Assembly: GCA_035610835.1 (NCBI GenBank)
Contig: CM069452.1
Span: 64,132,368 to 64,196,367 of the forward strand
Direction: 5' to 3'
Origin: Ophiura sarsii
Taxonomy: Eukaryota; Echinodermata; Ophiuroidea; Amphilepidida; Ophiuridae
DNA length: 64,000 nucleotides
This document shows positions 34,523-45,821 of the stretch, one piece after another (positions within the stretch are counted from its first letter, which is position 1; every line of letters begins with the position of its first letter). The notes beneath the pieces are model-generated. The model saw nothing but the letters and a program-made list of their open reading frames with translations, made no database searches and was not told the origin of the DNA. Both the position numbers and the translations under genes were made by a program.

Positions 34523-35151
34523 TAATATCCACAATTCAACTGATACGCAGTCATTAACCTCTTAACAAAATATAGAGCACTTTCAAATGTACACTGATTG
34601 GGAATGTTAACAGCTGCACGGGCAAATTGGTGTTTATGGCAATGGTTTCGATATGATATACTTGTTATTTCGAGGTTAAATAATTAAACATCATAATTAT
34701 TATTTTGACGCCGATGTTCATATTAATTACATAGATACTTGAGATCATAGAGACACAACATGTTGTTGGTCTATATTTAAATGATTTGGTCAAGGAAAGT
34801 GACAATTCGTTATTTACTTTTTAATTCACAGACGCATATATAAATAATACCAATTCCAAACACTAAATGCAATGTAACACATGCCATTCAGATATGATGT
34901 ATGGGGCATTTAGGCTCGCCCCCTGATGCACCCCCCCCCCCAACCCACCCATGAAATGACAAACTCAATGTATATCAACATAATAGTCGGTTATGCCCCC
35001 CCCCCCCCGAGCACAGGCCTGTTCTCCAGATGCCTTCCACCACCCCCCCCCCCCCCCACCCCACCACCCCCAATTAAATACCCCATTTACGCTACTGCAA
35101 CCGATGTGAAACGTCAATCATAAATTCAACGGATTCTTTGCATGATATATA
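34523..35151. other. No gene recognised; several poly-C runs
   Basis: C-rich runs at about 34929-34940, 34997-35008 and 35043-35057. No exon signal. Confidence 0.5.
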
Positions 35152-35557
35152 AACTGCTCACAAAAAGTATCGAAACACTTAGAAATTATCCAATATATAA
35201 CGGCTCGAAAGGGTAGGCCCTATGCAATAATCGAAGCAAATAACCAAGTGCATAATTTTGTTCTGCGTATTCTGACACCTCGATCTACAATCATCCTATA
35301 GAAAGAGGTTTGCATTACTGCTTAGAATGATCAGATTCGTGCTTTTCAATAGGGATGAGTGGTACTTTTGAAACTGGACCCACGATCATTGAAATGACAA
35401 TAACTCCGCTCCGCAACATCGTATCTCAACGATCGAGGTGTCAAAATACGCAGAACAAAATTATGCACTTGGTTTTTTGCTTCGATTAATGCATACCCTT
35501 TCGAGCCGTTATATATTGGATCATTTCTAAGTGTTTCGATCCTTTTTGTGAGCAGTT
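35152..35557. mobile_element. Tc1/mariner-type MITE with TA duplication and about 130-bp arms
   Basis: TA at 35150-35151 and 35558-35559. The ends AACTGCTCACAAAAAGTATC and GATCCTTTTTGTGAGCAGTT are inverted, and the arms continue (TATAACGGCTCGAAAGGGTA versus CCCTTTCGAGCCGTTATATA; AAGTGCATAATTTTGTTCTG versus CAGAACAAAATTATGCACTT). CTGCTCACAAAAA-type ends and TA targets are typical of Tc1-like elements. No transposase is present. Confidence 0.85.
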
Positions 35558-36318
35558 TATTATTTCTGTTAGCATTGTGAAATATATCCTATTTCAAACG
35601 CATGTGAGTGATGTAAGATATTAGCCATCTATTGATAGTGTACCTGGCACACCGAACAAGCCCGTATACTCTGGTAAATCCAAATTCTTGGTATTCTCCG
35701 ATGCACTATTAGTATTACATCATTTGAAGTGGGAATACTATATATACTTAAAATGCTATACTTAGCTTGCAACACCGTATGGCAATAAAACTGTTATGAC
35801 ATAATTTACGATACTTTAGCGTTAGCTGCTGTTACAAGTTTGCTATCTCCAGTAGATAGCTTTGATACAAAATGGTAAGGAATCCCGATCGATGATAGTC
35901 ATAATCATTGATTTGATTCTGGGACTGATTTAACATTTTGATTGGAATACTGTGCTCGACCTGCCAATCTGACCAATACTAGCAACAAGGGGAATTAAGG
36001 GACACGGCAATTTTTTGAAATACATTGAGAGATTTAATTTTACATTTGATATGCGAGAAGCAGCGAGTTCGGTAGCCAGATTTTTCTTTTTCAAACCTAT
36101 GTGTATTCTAAATTGCGTTTTAGAAATATTTCGGTAAAAAAATGAAAGCAGTATGGACGTCATAAAGAATTATCAAATGAATTGCTTACGCTGACAATAA
36201 AATGTATTTATCACCAGTTCAATTAGAATCATTCTCCGATGTGAACCACAATCATCATTTTAAGTGAGATGTCCCAAAGTAACTCAGGTGGATTGCATTT
36301 TAGACTAGGTTTCAAATG
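35558..36318. other. No gene recognised
   Basis: Contains one copy of the palindromic GCTATCTCCAGTAGATAGC motif (35841-35860); otherwise nothing. Confidence 0.5.
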
Positions 36319-36320
36319 TA

Positions 36321-36979
36321 CAGGGTGAGTCCAAAAAAAAATTACTCAACTTCAGCGATTTTTTGTAGAAAAAAGTTTTCGTTTGTTTTCAAAACAATTT
36401 ACTACGGTATAAAGACAAATTAATTAGCTTTAATATGAATTTTATCTGGTTTAGATTGGTTGAGGGAAACTTATTTTACGCTGTTTTGAATAAAAGTGAC
36501 CAATTTAACGTCCGAACACGCTTCCAGATCTTGACCATTATATTTCATAAGATACGACCGATAAAAAAATCACAATACCGACAGCGAAAGGATCAATTCC
36601 TTTGTTATGAAATGATTAAAGTGTGGTAATTGTGTCATAAATAGGCCTTAAAGCTGTCTATTGTTTTAATCTATTAGGAGACAATTTTGAACAAGTCTAT
36701 TGTCTACTTAATTCTTTTAATAAACAAGATGTGTAATGCTTTACATCATAATCCTAGTAAACATTATTAAGCTCGTTAAGCGTGTTTTTGGTGAAAAAAC
36801 AGCTCCTGTACAGAAATAGTCATATTTACTTAACGGTATCATTAAATAGCGTGATTTTTTTCCAGATGGTAGCAAAGAAATGGCGCAATCATTTAAAGTT
36901 TTGTTTGCTTCGATTTTGTGGTCAGAAATATTTTTTTAGATTTTTTCAATTAGGGTAAACTTTTTTTTGACTCACCCTG
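36321..36979. mobile_element. mariner-type element, internally deleted
   Basis: TA at 36319-36320 and 36980-36981. The ends CAGGGTGAGTCCAAAAAAAA and TTTTTTTTGACTCACCCTG are inverted. A TACAGGGTGAGTC end with TA duplication is typical of Tc1/mariner-superfamily elements. The interior of about 600 bp has only one 64-codon frame without recognisable transposase motifs, so it is called non-autonomous. Confidence 0.8.
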
Positions 36980-36999
36980 TAGTCGCCCATTAATACAGG

Positions 37000-37052
37000 T
37001 AATATTCACACTCCCTGCGAAGAGTAAGGTCATGTCTTCCACGAGGGTGTAT
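37000..37052. mobile_element. GGGCTATTC-type MITE (family D), fragment
   Basis: ATATTCACACTCCCTGCGAA followed by GAGTAAGGTCATGTCTTCCA matches the right half of family D copy 1. Confidence 0.6.
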
Positions 37053-37088
37053 TCACTACAGTGAATAAGACAATAGTTTTGTGTTCCC

Positions 37089-37340
37089 TTAACGCTTCCC
37101 CACGCGGCTATTGGTTTTACCATTATTCAAAATAGATCTGTCAGAAACCTTTCCCAACTTTCAAAGTCTATTTGAAGGATTACTAAACCAGTGCTAGGCA
37201 TGTTTGTACTTATTTCAATGCATTTCTCATGGTGATTCCAAATATGGTGATGAAATTCAAATATTTTGACATTTTTGAAACATTTTGTGAAATTTTGGAA
37301 TGTCGTCTGCAGAAAAGGCCTGCCGCGTGGAAAGTGTTAA
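37089..37340 (-). mobile_element. piggyBac-like MITE (family A), copy 9
   Basis: Reverse orientation, full length, TTAA at 37089-37092 and 37337-37340. The ends are TTAACGCTTCCCCACGCGGC and GCCGCGTGGAAAGTGTTAA. Confidence 0.88.
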
Positions 37341-38029
37341 ATCACTATTAGAAAATCTGCTAGGATGATTGAAATTAAAATTCATTAAAATGAAAGCGTA
37401 AATAAAAACCGAGCGGATCACATCCTCGTTACCATGAGTCATTTTTTGATCCCAACGTGAAGGAAACAAATATTTTATTCATGGAGTTTATTCAGCAGCC
37501 CATCAGATTGGCATAACATTTTCATTTAATAGAATTATACGCTCTGCCGTCCCGTTACCTCTTCCGATTGGAAATTGCTTCGCTGATAGAAGGTTATCTA
37601 ACACAAAATGATGACTACATTTTAAATTAAAGATGAGGAAAATACGGCATTAAAATACAGCATGTGGAGATTTCATTTAGGGTTATCCAAAATGTATGAA
37701 TTAAAAATGACAATATTAATTAAAAATGACAATATTTTTAATAAAAAGTAAGACAGCACGCGAGTGCTGCTAATCATCGTGCTGCGTTGCCGTCGATTAA
37801 TCCCGACTAAAACCGGTCGGAAACAGTTGCCAAAGGCGCGAACGAAAAAATTCATTAACGTAACTCCGTGAGCTCATTAAATATGCAAATATAGCCCACT
37901 GATACCGGAACCAGACGTGAAGTTACTGATAGCACGTGCGCGGTCGACGAAATCCACCCACTTCCCGCCAAAATTGCGTTGCAGTGTGTGGTATATAAAA
38001 ATGATGACTTGGTTGGTACACGCGTTGGT
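37341..38029. other. No gene recognised
   Basis: A short direct repeat ATTAAAAATGACAATATT occurs twice near 37700-37735. No exon signal. Confidence 0.5.
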
Positions 38030-39305
38030 CGATACGTACTTTCGTCCGGTGGTTAATGGTGGTATGTCTGTTCAAACCAAATATCATCGTTTAATTAGGA
38101 ATTACAGGTCTTATACAAACAATTACTACGGTCTGTTGAAGAAAAACAGGTCATTTTGTTTCTGCTTGTGATCAGGCATTTAACATATTGTCAATAATCT
38201 GCACCAGATTGCGTTAACAATTGACCACGACTTAATGAGTTAAAGCAAAGTTGTATGCCACCTATTCAAACAAACCATTGTTATTAATCAGGTCTTATTA
38301 TTAAAGAATTACGTCAGAACAAAAGAAGTATAACAATAGAAGCAATGCTAAGTCATTCGACTGTATGTACAATATAATAACCGGTATATGTGTTTAATCT
38401 CAAGAACGTTATTGTCAATTTGCGTGAATTGGAAATAAGCCCTTTGAAATGAAACATAAAAACAACCCAACTCAAACCCAACTCAAAGAATCAACACAAA
38501 CTCAAAGAATCTCAAACTCAACTCAAAGAATCTGAAATCAAACTAGATAATCAAAAATAAACATCAGTGTTTTATCTCACAATATTTAGCCTTTGCATAA
38601 TTGTTGGTAGAATTGTTTTTTATAAGAAAACAAATCGGGTACTGCTAATTATTTAAGCTAGTATCGTTTTAGGAGCCGAACAGATGTTCCATAATGTTCC
38701 AACTGCTAACTTCATTTTCTCAAAAGTGTAGGTTTGCCCACTTTCACCTTCGGTGTGTCCATTTTATTTGCATCATTTATAGCTCAGACCTTCCACTTGT
38801 CCAATCAGGTTACCACAACATCAAAATAATGTATTAGAATCAGATGAATTATTACTGATAACATCTAATAGTAGGCTCTGTGCTATCTTCAGTAGATAAG
38901 AGCAGACATTTGCTGTCACGGTACTTTCTTAACACTTAAGATATATAGGACCCTTTTTTGAAACATCGGTAGTTATAGTTGTAGTAGCCTTGTCTGTCCG
39001 AACCAAATATCTTCGATCAATTACGAAATACAAAATGTGCACAAACAATTGCTACGGTCTGTTGAACAAGAACAGGTCATTTTGTTTCGGCTTGTCATCA
39101 GGCATTTAACGTATTGTCAATAATCTGCACCAGAGTTCATATACAATTGACCACGACTTAATGAGTTATAACAGAGATTTGTGGCCTATTCAAACATGCC
39201 ATTGTATAATCAATTGATTCTTATTCAATTACATAAGAATGCACTATCGTTAGCGTGTTAGTATATCTACTATCTCTCGTACGTATATATCATTATAGAC
39301 TTATT

Positions 39306-39328
39306 GTGCTATCTTCAGTAGATAGCAC
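39306..39328. repeat. Dispersed palindrome GTGCTATCTTCAGTAGATAGCAC (best copy)
   Basis: Stem GTGCTATCT/AGATAGCAC (the middle is TCAGT). Related copies: 35841-35860, 38881-38900, 40397-40418, 47897-47918 (reverse), 50917-50938 and 50972-50993. Confidence 0.8.
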
Positions 39329-39872
39329 TATCTTCTCATGTACTATCAATAGTATTTAGCATATCTCCTAATCTGCGATCGTCAATATAGATAGCATAAA
39401 ATTATATCTTCCGTAGATATCATGATTAAACTCCAAAAAGGTTCCGAAAATGTTGGGGGGGGGGGGAGATTGAAAATGTGCAGATCTTTCATTTGTTCAA
39501 TCAGCTTATGACACAAATACAGTATTAGTGTAAAACGATCCAGTGGTCAGATAAATTATTGATGATTGAAAGCTAATGTAAGGCTCTATGCCAACAAGGC
39601 AAGAACAGACGGTTTCTATCAATCACTGCATGTGTCATCTTGACACTTAAAATCTACACGTGTTATATGAGCACTCATTGTTTCATAATATCACTAATAT
39701 CATCGCTAACCAACCAGATTAAGTAAAAGACATGTAGCAACATCATTGGGGCAATACATAGCATATATGGACATATCTTTTTACAATTCCAGAACGTTTT
39801 GAAGATTTTGAAAAAGGGTTGACAAGTGCGGACCTGTAACCTGTCCAGTTATGGTTATTATGACACATTATA

Positions 39873-40324
39873 AGGCCAAAAAAAAATAGTTGTGTTGCCC
39901 TCATCCGGCCGGGTCAAAATTCTGAGAATGTGGGCCGGGTATTTTTATTTATTTTTTTTTTTTCAAGATTTTTTTTTTTTTTATCTCTTTTTTTTAAGAT
40001 TTTCTTTTTCTTTTTCTTTTTTTCAAGATTTTTTTTCACGATTTTTTTTTTTAAGATTTTTTTTCAAGATTTTTTTTCTCAAGATCTTCCAATCTGTGAA
40101 AAGAGATGGGCAAGAAACCAAAATATTCACCATTGGGTTGAAAATACATCCAGTAAGCGTTTTCCTTAGTATCTTCACACATGTTGACTGAAATAATAGG
40201 TATAAAATCGTTGATTTGGTAAAATTTAAAATTAAAAAAATAAAAAAATAAAAAAATAAATCCGGCCGGCCGTCCCTCCCGATTTTAGGCTTGTGAGGGC
40301 AACACAATTTTTTTTTTTTGGCCT
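39873..40324. mobile_element. GGCC-ended MITE (family C), copy 3
   Basis: AGGCCAAAAAAAAATAGTTG followed by TGTTGCCCTCATCCGGCCGG is inverted as CCGGCCGGCC... and GAGGGCAACACAATTTTTTT ending GGCCT. The interior has T-rich runs with repeated CAAGATTTTTT. A phenylalanine-rich open frame in it is only translated poly-T. Confidence 0.85.
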
Positions 40325-40560
40325 AATGTATTAGTGTAAGACGATCCAGTGGTCAGATCAATTATTAATGGTTGAAAGCTAATAGTAGGGTCCTAATGCT
40401 ATCTTCAGTAGACAGCACCAGGCGTTCCCAATCAATCACTGCGTGTGGCATCTACACACTTAAAAATCTATAGAACCAAATTTTGGGTGACAATTTGTTA
40501 TCTAAACATACATGTTTCACAATATCAATTTAGTGTATCATCGCTAGCCAACCAAATTAA

Positions 40561-41071
40561 ATAGAGAATGTTTGGAGAGGGTGGGCTTATTTTAACATCG
40601 AAATTAGGTTGGGTTTTTTCTTCAATACCAATCAAAAAGGGTTTTTTTTAGGGGGGTGGGAGGGGGCAATGCTGAACGTATACTGTTCACTTATCTTTTA
40701 AATGTTTTCAAACATTCAATCTCGCTTTCAATTGTAACTATTGTCATCAAACATCACACAAACTGATTTCAACAGCATTGGATCGTTCATCCGTCACTGC
40801 ATAGCTGGCTCTATGTATATTATGCACCAAGTGTTGCTTCCATGCTTATGATATACAAGACACCTTCATTTCATCGTTTTCATCGTTTCAGAACTGTCCA
40901 CGGTTGCCACGAAACGAATTCGCCTCGCTAGTTTATTGACTTTTGGATGAAACAAAATAAATTCAAGTCTCGGGCCGACTATCTTTGATGCTAATTCATT
41001 ACGACAGTGATTAATCTGACCAAGCAAGTCGCGAAGCACAGAAAGTACCATACTGGAGCTAATACTAGAAC
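40561..41071. other. No gene recognised
   Basis: No supported exon; G-rich run near 40650. Confidence 0.5.
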
Positions 41072-41293
41072 TGCTGCAGACGACATTCCAAAATGTTACA
41101 AAATGTTTCAAAAAAGTCAAAATTATTTAATTTCATTACCATATTTGGAATCACCATTAGAAATGCATTGAAATAAGTACAAACATGCCTTGTATTGGTT
41201 CAGTAATCCTTGAGATATACTTTGAAAATTGTGAAAGGTTTCTAAAAATCTTTTTTGTGTATGTAAAAATAATAGCCGCGTGGAAAGTGTTAA
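41072..41293 (+). mobile_element. piggyBac-like MITE (family A), copy 10 (5' truncated)
   Basis: Starts within CTGCAGACGACATTCCAAAA and ends GCCGCGTGGAAAGTGTTAA. Confidence 0.85.
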
Positions 41294-41440
41294 CGACGAC
41301 GCTTTTATACAGAGCTGAACTAATCAAGCATCTTTCTTATCATGCATATGGGATAGTCCATTGGTATTGCTATATACGTTAGCCCTCGGTATGCGGGAAG
41401 GCCTTCACGTTTGTCATTTTATTCACTGTTTACAAACTGT

Positions 41441-41677
41441 TTAACACTTTTCACGCGGCAGGCGTCTACAGACGACATCCCAAAATGTTTCAAAAATTTC
41501 ACAATTATTTAATTTCATTATCATATTTGGAATCACCATGAGAAATGAATTGAACTAAGTACAAACATGCCGAGTATTGGTTCTATAATCCTTGATATAG
41601 ACCTTGAAAGTTGGGTAGGTTTCCGCAAAAATCTGTTTTGTATAATGGTTAAACCAATAGCCGCGTAAAAGTGTTAA
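41441..41677 (+). mobile_element. piggyBac-like MITE (family A), copy 11
   Basis: TTAACACTTTTCACGCGGCA at the left and GCCGCGTAAAAGTGTTAA at the right, TTAA on both sides. Only about 150 bp from copy 10, same orientation. Confidence 0.88.
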
Positions 41678-41805
41678 AGAAGGACAGATCTTTGAGCAGA
41701 ACTTCTCATTCATTCAACTTATTTACTTTTTTTATTTAGCAATCATTTCTAAATGTGTCAGTTTTAAGTGATCTTTTCTATAGTTTATAGTGATCGTTTC
41801 GAAAC

Positions 41806-42357
41806 GTATAATACACTGGATTCCTGTGATGGAACGGATTGAATTCAAAATTTTGTTATTTGTTTTTAAATGTTTCACTCACTGTGCTCCACCATACATG
41901 GAGGAACTTCTTTTCACTTATACACCTGGCAGGAGTGGGCTTCGCTCGAGCTCTGATACTAGACTTCTTAGTATACCAAAAACACGCCTTATTTCCACAA
42001 GTAAAGGTTTCTCTGCAGCTGCCCCATGCTTTGGAACAAGCTCCCACAAAATATCCGTCATGCTTCTTCTGTTACCCAGTTCAGAAAACTATTAAAAACA
42101 CATCTGTTCTTGCGTAATTTGTAATCTGTTTGGTTGTTCTTCTCATTAACTTGTTTTAAATGTATTTGTATTTTAAAAACTACATTGTGTATGTATTTTT
42201 TACCTTTTACCATGTATGTAATTTTACCTTTTACCGTGTATGTATTTTTACCTTTTACCGTGTATGTAATTAATTCTGTATGTAATTTATTCTGTAAAGC
42301 GCTGTGGTACCTCATTGTGTAGAGCACTATATAAATGCCTTGTATAATAATAATAAT
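41806..42357 (+). pseudogene. 3' end of a CR1/L2/Rex-type LINE (reverse transcriptase C-terminus, frameshifted)
   Basis: The frame from 41806 reads IHWIPVMERIEFKILLFVFK, then CAPPYMEELL, GLRSSSDTRLLSIPKTRL and FSAAAPCFGTSSHKI. The expected continuation, RHASSVTQFRKLLKTHLFLR, is in another frame from about 42052, so at least one frameshift is present. This is the usual C-terminus of CR1/L2/Rex reverse transcriptases (compare LHWLPVxxRIxFK, LRSSxxxLLxxP, FSxxAPxxWN, FKxxLKTHLF). The 3' part has TGTAAAGCGCTGTGG and GAGCACTATATAAATGCC followed by (ATA)n and (TA)n, a typical LINE tail. Heavily 5' truncated and dead. Confidence 0.85.
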
Positions 42358-42376
42358 ATATATATATATATATATA
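42343..42376 (+). repeat. (ATA)n/(TA)n tail microsatellite
   Basis: Follows the LINE 3' end directly. Confidence 0.85.
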
Positions 42377-42640
42377 CGTGTTTAGTGATCATTTCTAACC
42401 GTCAGTTCGCGTATTTATTATCATTTCTAAACTATTGAGCATGGATATTTAACTATTTAGTATAAATTCTAGATACGTTGGTTCTTACTGTTGTTTTAAG
42501 ATTGTAGTAGTAAGTGTTTTTTCTTAAATATTTAGTAGGATTTCTAAATGTTTTATTAAGTAGCATTGCATATTGTATATAGGTGTGTAGCATTTCTAAA
42601 TGCATGAGCATTTAGTATTATTTCTAAATGTTTCATTAGT
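42377..42640 (+). repeat. Degenerate ATTTCTAAATG-type tandem array
   Basis: Repeated TTTAGTRT..ATTTCTAAATGTTT-like units. A matching unit (CAATCATTTCTAAATGTGTC) lies at about 41740 on the other side of the LINE fragment, so the LINE appears to have inserted into the array. Confidence 0.55.
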
Positions 42641-45595
42641 ATCAGCTATTTAAGTGCTAAAGTGAATCATTTGATCTTGCATGTGTGTTACGATACAGTC
42701 CCCACGTGCGAGATTTCAAGTTTCAAGCCATTTGAATTGATTGCTTTTGACAAATAAAACCTCGCACCATCTCACTGCGCTATAATGGCGTAGAATACTG
42801 GTAACATAAGTAGAACATACTACGCATACACATATCATATAATTCCGGCGCAATATTGGTAAATTTCAACACCGGCCATTAGCACAAAGCGAACAACAAT
42901 CTGTCTTCGTAAATCCCTTTAGCAGATGCCGATCTCTCCTCATTTACGTAACGCCGTGGTGAGGACAGCTGCGGGCGTGCCAAGCATGCCAAGTGTCTTG
43001 TATATGTAGACTTTAATAGCTTCATGGTCCATTTCATGAAAAGACACTTTTAGCGTTCACCAACCTTCATGATATTCAAATTGACTTCTGTTTTCCCTCC
43101 CTCTGATCCTTCTCATTATTAATTAATGTTCCGTATTGGCTTTGATGACCGTGTGTGTGCACAGCCTGCTGAGTGCTGCCACGTGTGTTGCGCAATATTT
43201 GACATCATTATGACCTTCAAGATGGTGCGATGAAGAAAAAAAATCAATATTTAGTGTTTGTTAAGACAATTATAATTTATAATTTCAATTAAAACAAGTT
43301 AATGGGAAAGGTAATGGGTGTGCTAACTGATTTGAAGTAATTGTAAGACTAAGAATCGTTGACTATTATGAATCAAATTTCGTTTTTGATATTTATAATG
43401 ATACATTGTTATAACCATGCTTTTAGAGTGTAACACAATTGGGACCGTGAATCGGGATAAACATTTTACATTTTACACAAAATGGAACAGATACAACTGT
43501 TCTCATCTTTCATAGGGAGTGGGTGATTGGATCGCTCGTATCGTAAACGCTGCTAGAGAAAGTGCATTAAATAGGTGGGCATGGTCGTTAGTCTAGTTGT
43601 GTACTTTAGATGAAATGTTGCTAGCTAAATGAACATTCTAGTTAGAACCTGTATAGAGAGGAGTTCCTGGAATTCCAGAGTGATTGATTGACTGTCTGAG
43701 TAGACAAAGGCCCCAGGTGGCGCGTGTACTTTATTCCCCGCGCCGCGCATTATTTAACACATTCTCTGTGAGAATGCATGATACCACAGGTGTTAAACAC
43801 AATGGATAAATTCCTAGCGCATGGTTGCAAACGTGTTACGTAACTATGCAGCCGATTATCATGTCAATTCCCACACAAGATCCAATTGTGCCTTGTGATA
43901 AAGGCACTTAGAATGGTTATTGTCTAAACGGTATATAATTGCTCCTCCGTCGCGACGACGCGTCGCTGTATAGATATCGAAGGTATGAAGACAGACATAC
44001 ATGTTATTTAAAAATCACTTGTTCCTTTCATTAGGACATTTCTACCCTAAATACAGTGTCGCATCAGATACTATAGTATGGAATTTGGCAACAATTTATT
44101 CACCATGGTCATCAGTACTTTTTTAATGATAGCCCTTATCCATGCAAACAAATTGTACACCATAACAAACCGTAGTTTTTGACTCGAAACCATTTTCGAT
44201 TAATCCGAATTATGTAAGGGTTCTTTGACGAATTTCTCTTGCACAATCCCACCCAGGCTCCTGTTTACTCCATAAATATATGCCATATTACACAAATAAA
44301 GTTATGTCAAAATTGGTTATATCAGAAACCACTTGCGGCCTGGTGAGAACCTACGGTTATTATCATTTTGGTCTATTGAATACCACAAGTCTCTAACAAG
44401 ACTCAAAGGTATAACGGGTTCAGGTTTAGTCCTAAGAAATCCGCCAGCAGTCGTTATGATACAGTTATTACATAAGGCCAAGAGGGACCCGCTCTGCGGA
44501 TTGAATAAACCAATTGTGAATTTGAGATTGAGATTTATTTTATTAAACATATATTTGAGATTAATTGAAATATCTCGAATTTGAGTTTGGTTTCTTAAAA
44601 GATGCTGGACATTTCTGATTTTCTTTTTCTTTTCTTTTTTCGAACTTTTTAACAACTATTTAGTCAATGTTTTGAAACATTTCTAAAATCGCAATCATTT
44701 ATAAAATATTTCGGGGAAAACCGCCCGATGACCGTACTTCAAAGACCCATCCGCCCGGAGAATAAGGTAGTTTTTCCGCCGCCAGCCTTACCGTCAAAGA
44801 CGATACGCCGCAAAGAGTTAACAATAATGTGCTTGATTATTTGGTACATGCTCCAGTAGTAGTAGTACCATTTAGCACAGCACGTGGCCACACCATCAAT
44901 CTTACTATATACCGTAGATAGCAGATAGATAGACGCTGCAAGGTGCTTGTTTCCCCACCCAATTCACCAGTAGTACAACTGCCACGGGCTTAACAAAATA
45001 AAAAGCCCACACCTACCGTCGTATTGATTTGCCTTAGCAATAGCCCTCGAGAACCGTGTCAGTTTGTGTAAAAGACGGAATTTTCTCCAGGGGACGCTGG
45101 GATTTAGTCGGGCGGCATTCGAGTATTAGCCTTAAAAATTCAACTGAAATTGTCCCAGGTGAATTTAGTGGCTCGATCGAGATGGATGATAAAAAGCTTT
45201 ATTTATGTTCGGCTAAATGGTTGGCCTGGATGGAGGAGTACCTGTACGTGAAGACCATGAAATGGTCGCATATATATAACATATCATCGTGAGTGATGGT
45301 TAGCATATAATATATGGGACAGTGTTGAATGGAATTAAGTTTTTGCATGCGCGTGTTTTAAGGGCACCACATACCCGTTAATTGAGATAAATTAACAGTG
45401 AACACCACATTTGCCCCGCGTATCAGCGCACCTGAACAGGATACCGGATGTGCTTCCGATTGAGAGGAATTTACCAAATATCACATAAGCGAGAGTAATG
45501 GCGCTTTCAATCAAACAATTCTGCGCGTCTGAACGCGAATGTGAACAGCAAACATTATGTTATGCCGTGTGCTCAGAACCAAGTTTGAAAGTCAG
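42641..45595. other. No confident gene
   Basis: Nearly 3 kb without a recognised repeat or exon. One weak plus-strand exon candidate at about 45181-45287 is treated in the findings. No RNA gene seen. Confidence 0.45.
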
Positions 45596-45821
45596 TTATC
45601 ACTTTCCACGCAGCTATTGGTTGTATCATGTACAAAAGAGATTTTCCTGAAACATTTCCAGGTCTATTTCAAGGATTACTGAACCAATACTAGGCATGTT
45701 TGTACTTATTAATGCATTCCTCATGGGGTGACAACAAATATGGTAATGAATTTCAATAATTTTGACATTATTGATACTTTGGAATGTCGTCTGCAGACGC
45801 CTTCCGCATGGAAAGTGTTAT
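45596..45821 (-). mobile_element. piggyBac-like MITE (family A), copy 12, TTAT-flanked
   Basis: Reverse orientation. Both ends carry TTAT instead of TTAA (TTATCACTTTCCACGCAGC and GGAAAGTGTTAT). Interior motifs are intact. Confidence 0.85.

Larger units (their letters stand above)
38030..40560 (+). repeat. Decayed tandem/dispersed duplications, interrupted by a MITE
   Basis: About 38065-38260 recurs at about 38990-39205: CAAATATCATCGTTTAATTA versus CAAATATCTTCGATCAATTA, then CTACGGTCTGTTGAA, GCATTTAAC.TATTGTCAATA and TTGACCACGACTTAATGAGT. A second module with ATCCAGTGGTCAGAT.AATTAT, GAAAGCTAAT and GGCTCT recurs at about 38838, 39535 and 40336, often followed by the GCTATCTTCAGTAGATAGC palindrome. 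A family C MITE (39873-40324) interrupts it. Confidence 0.7.

Noticed and set aside
39892..40191. Phenylalanine-rich 99-codon frame, apparently membrane-like
   Set aside because: It is poly-T inside a family C MITE; two frames read the same way.
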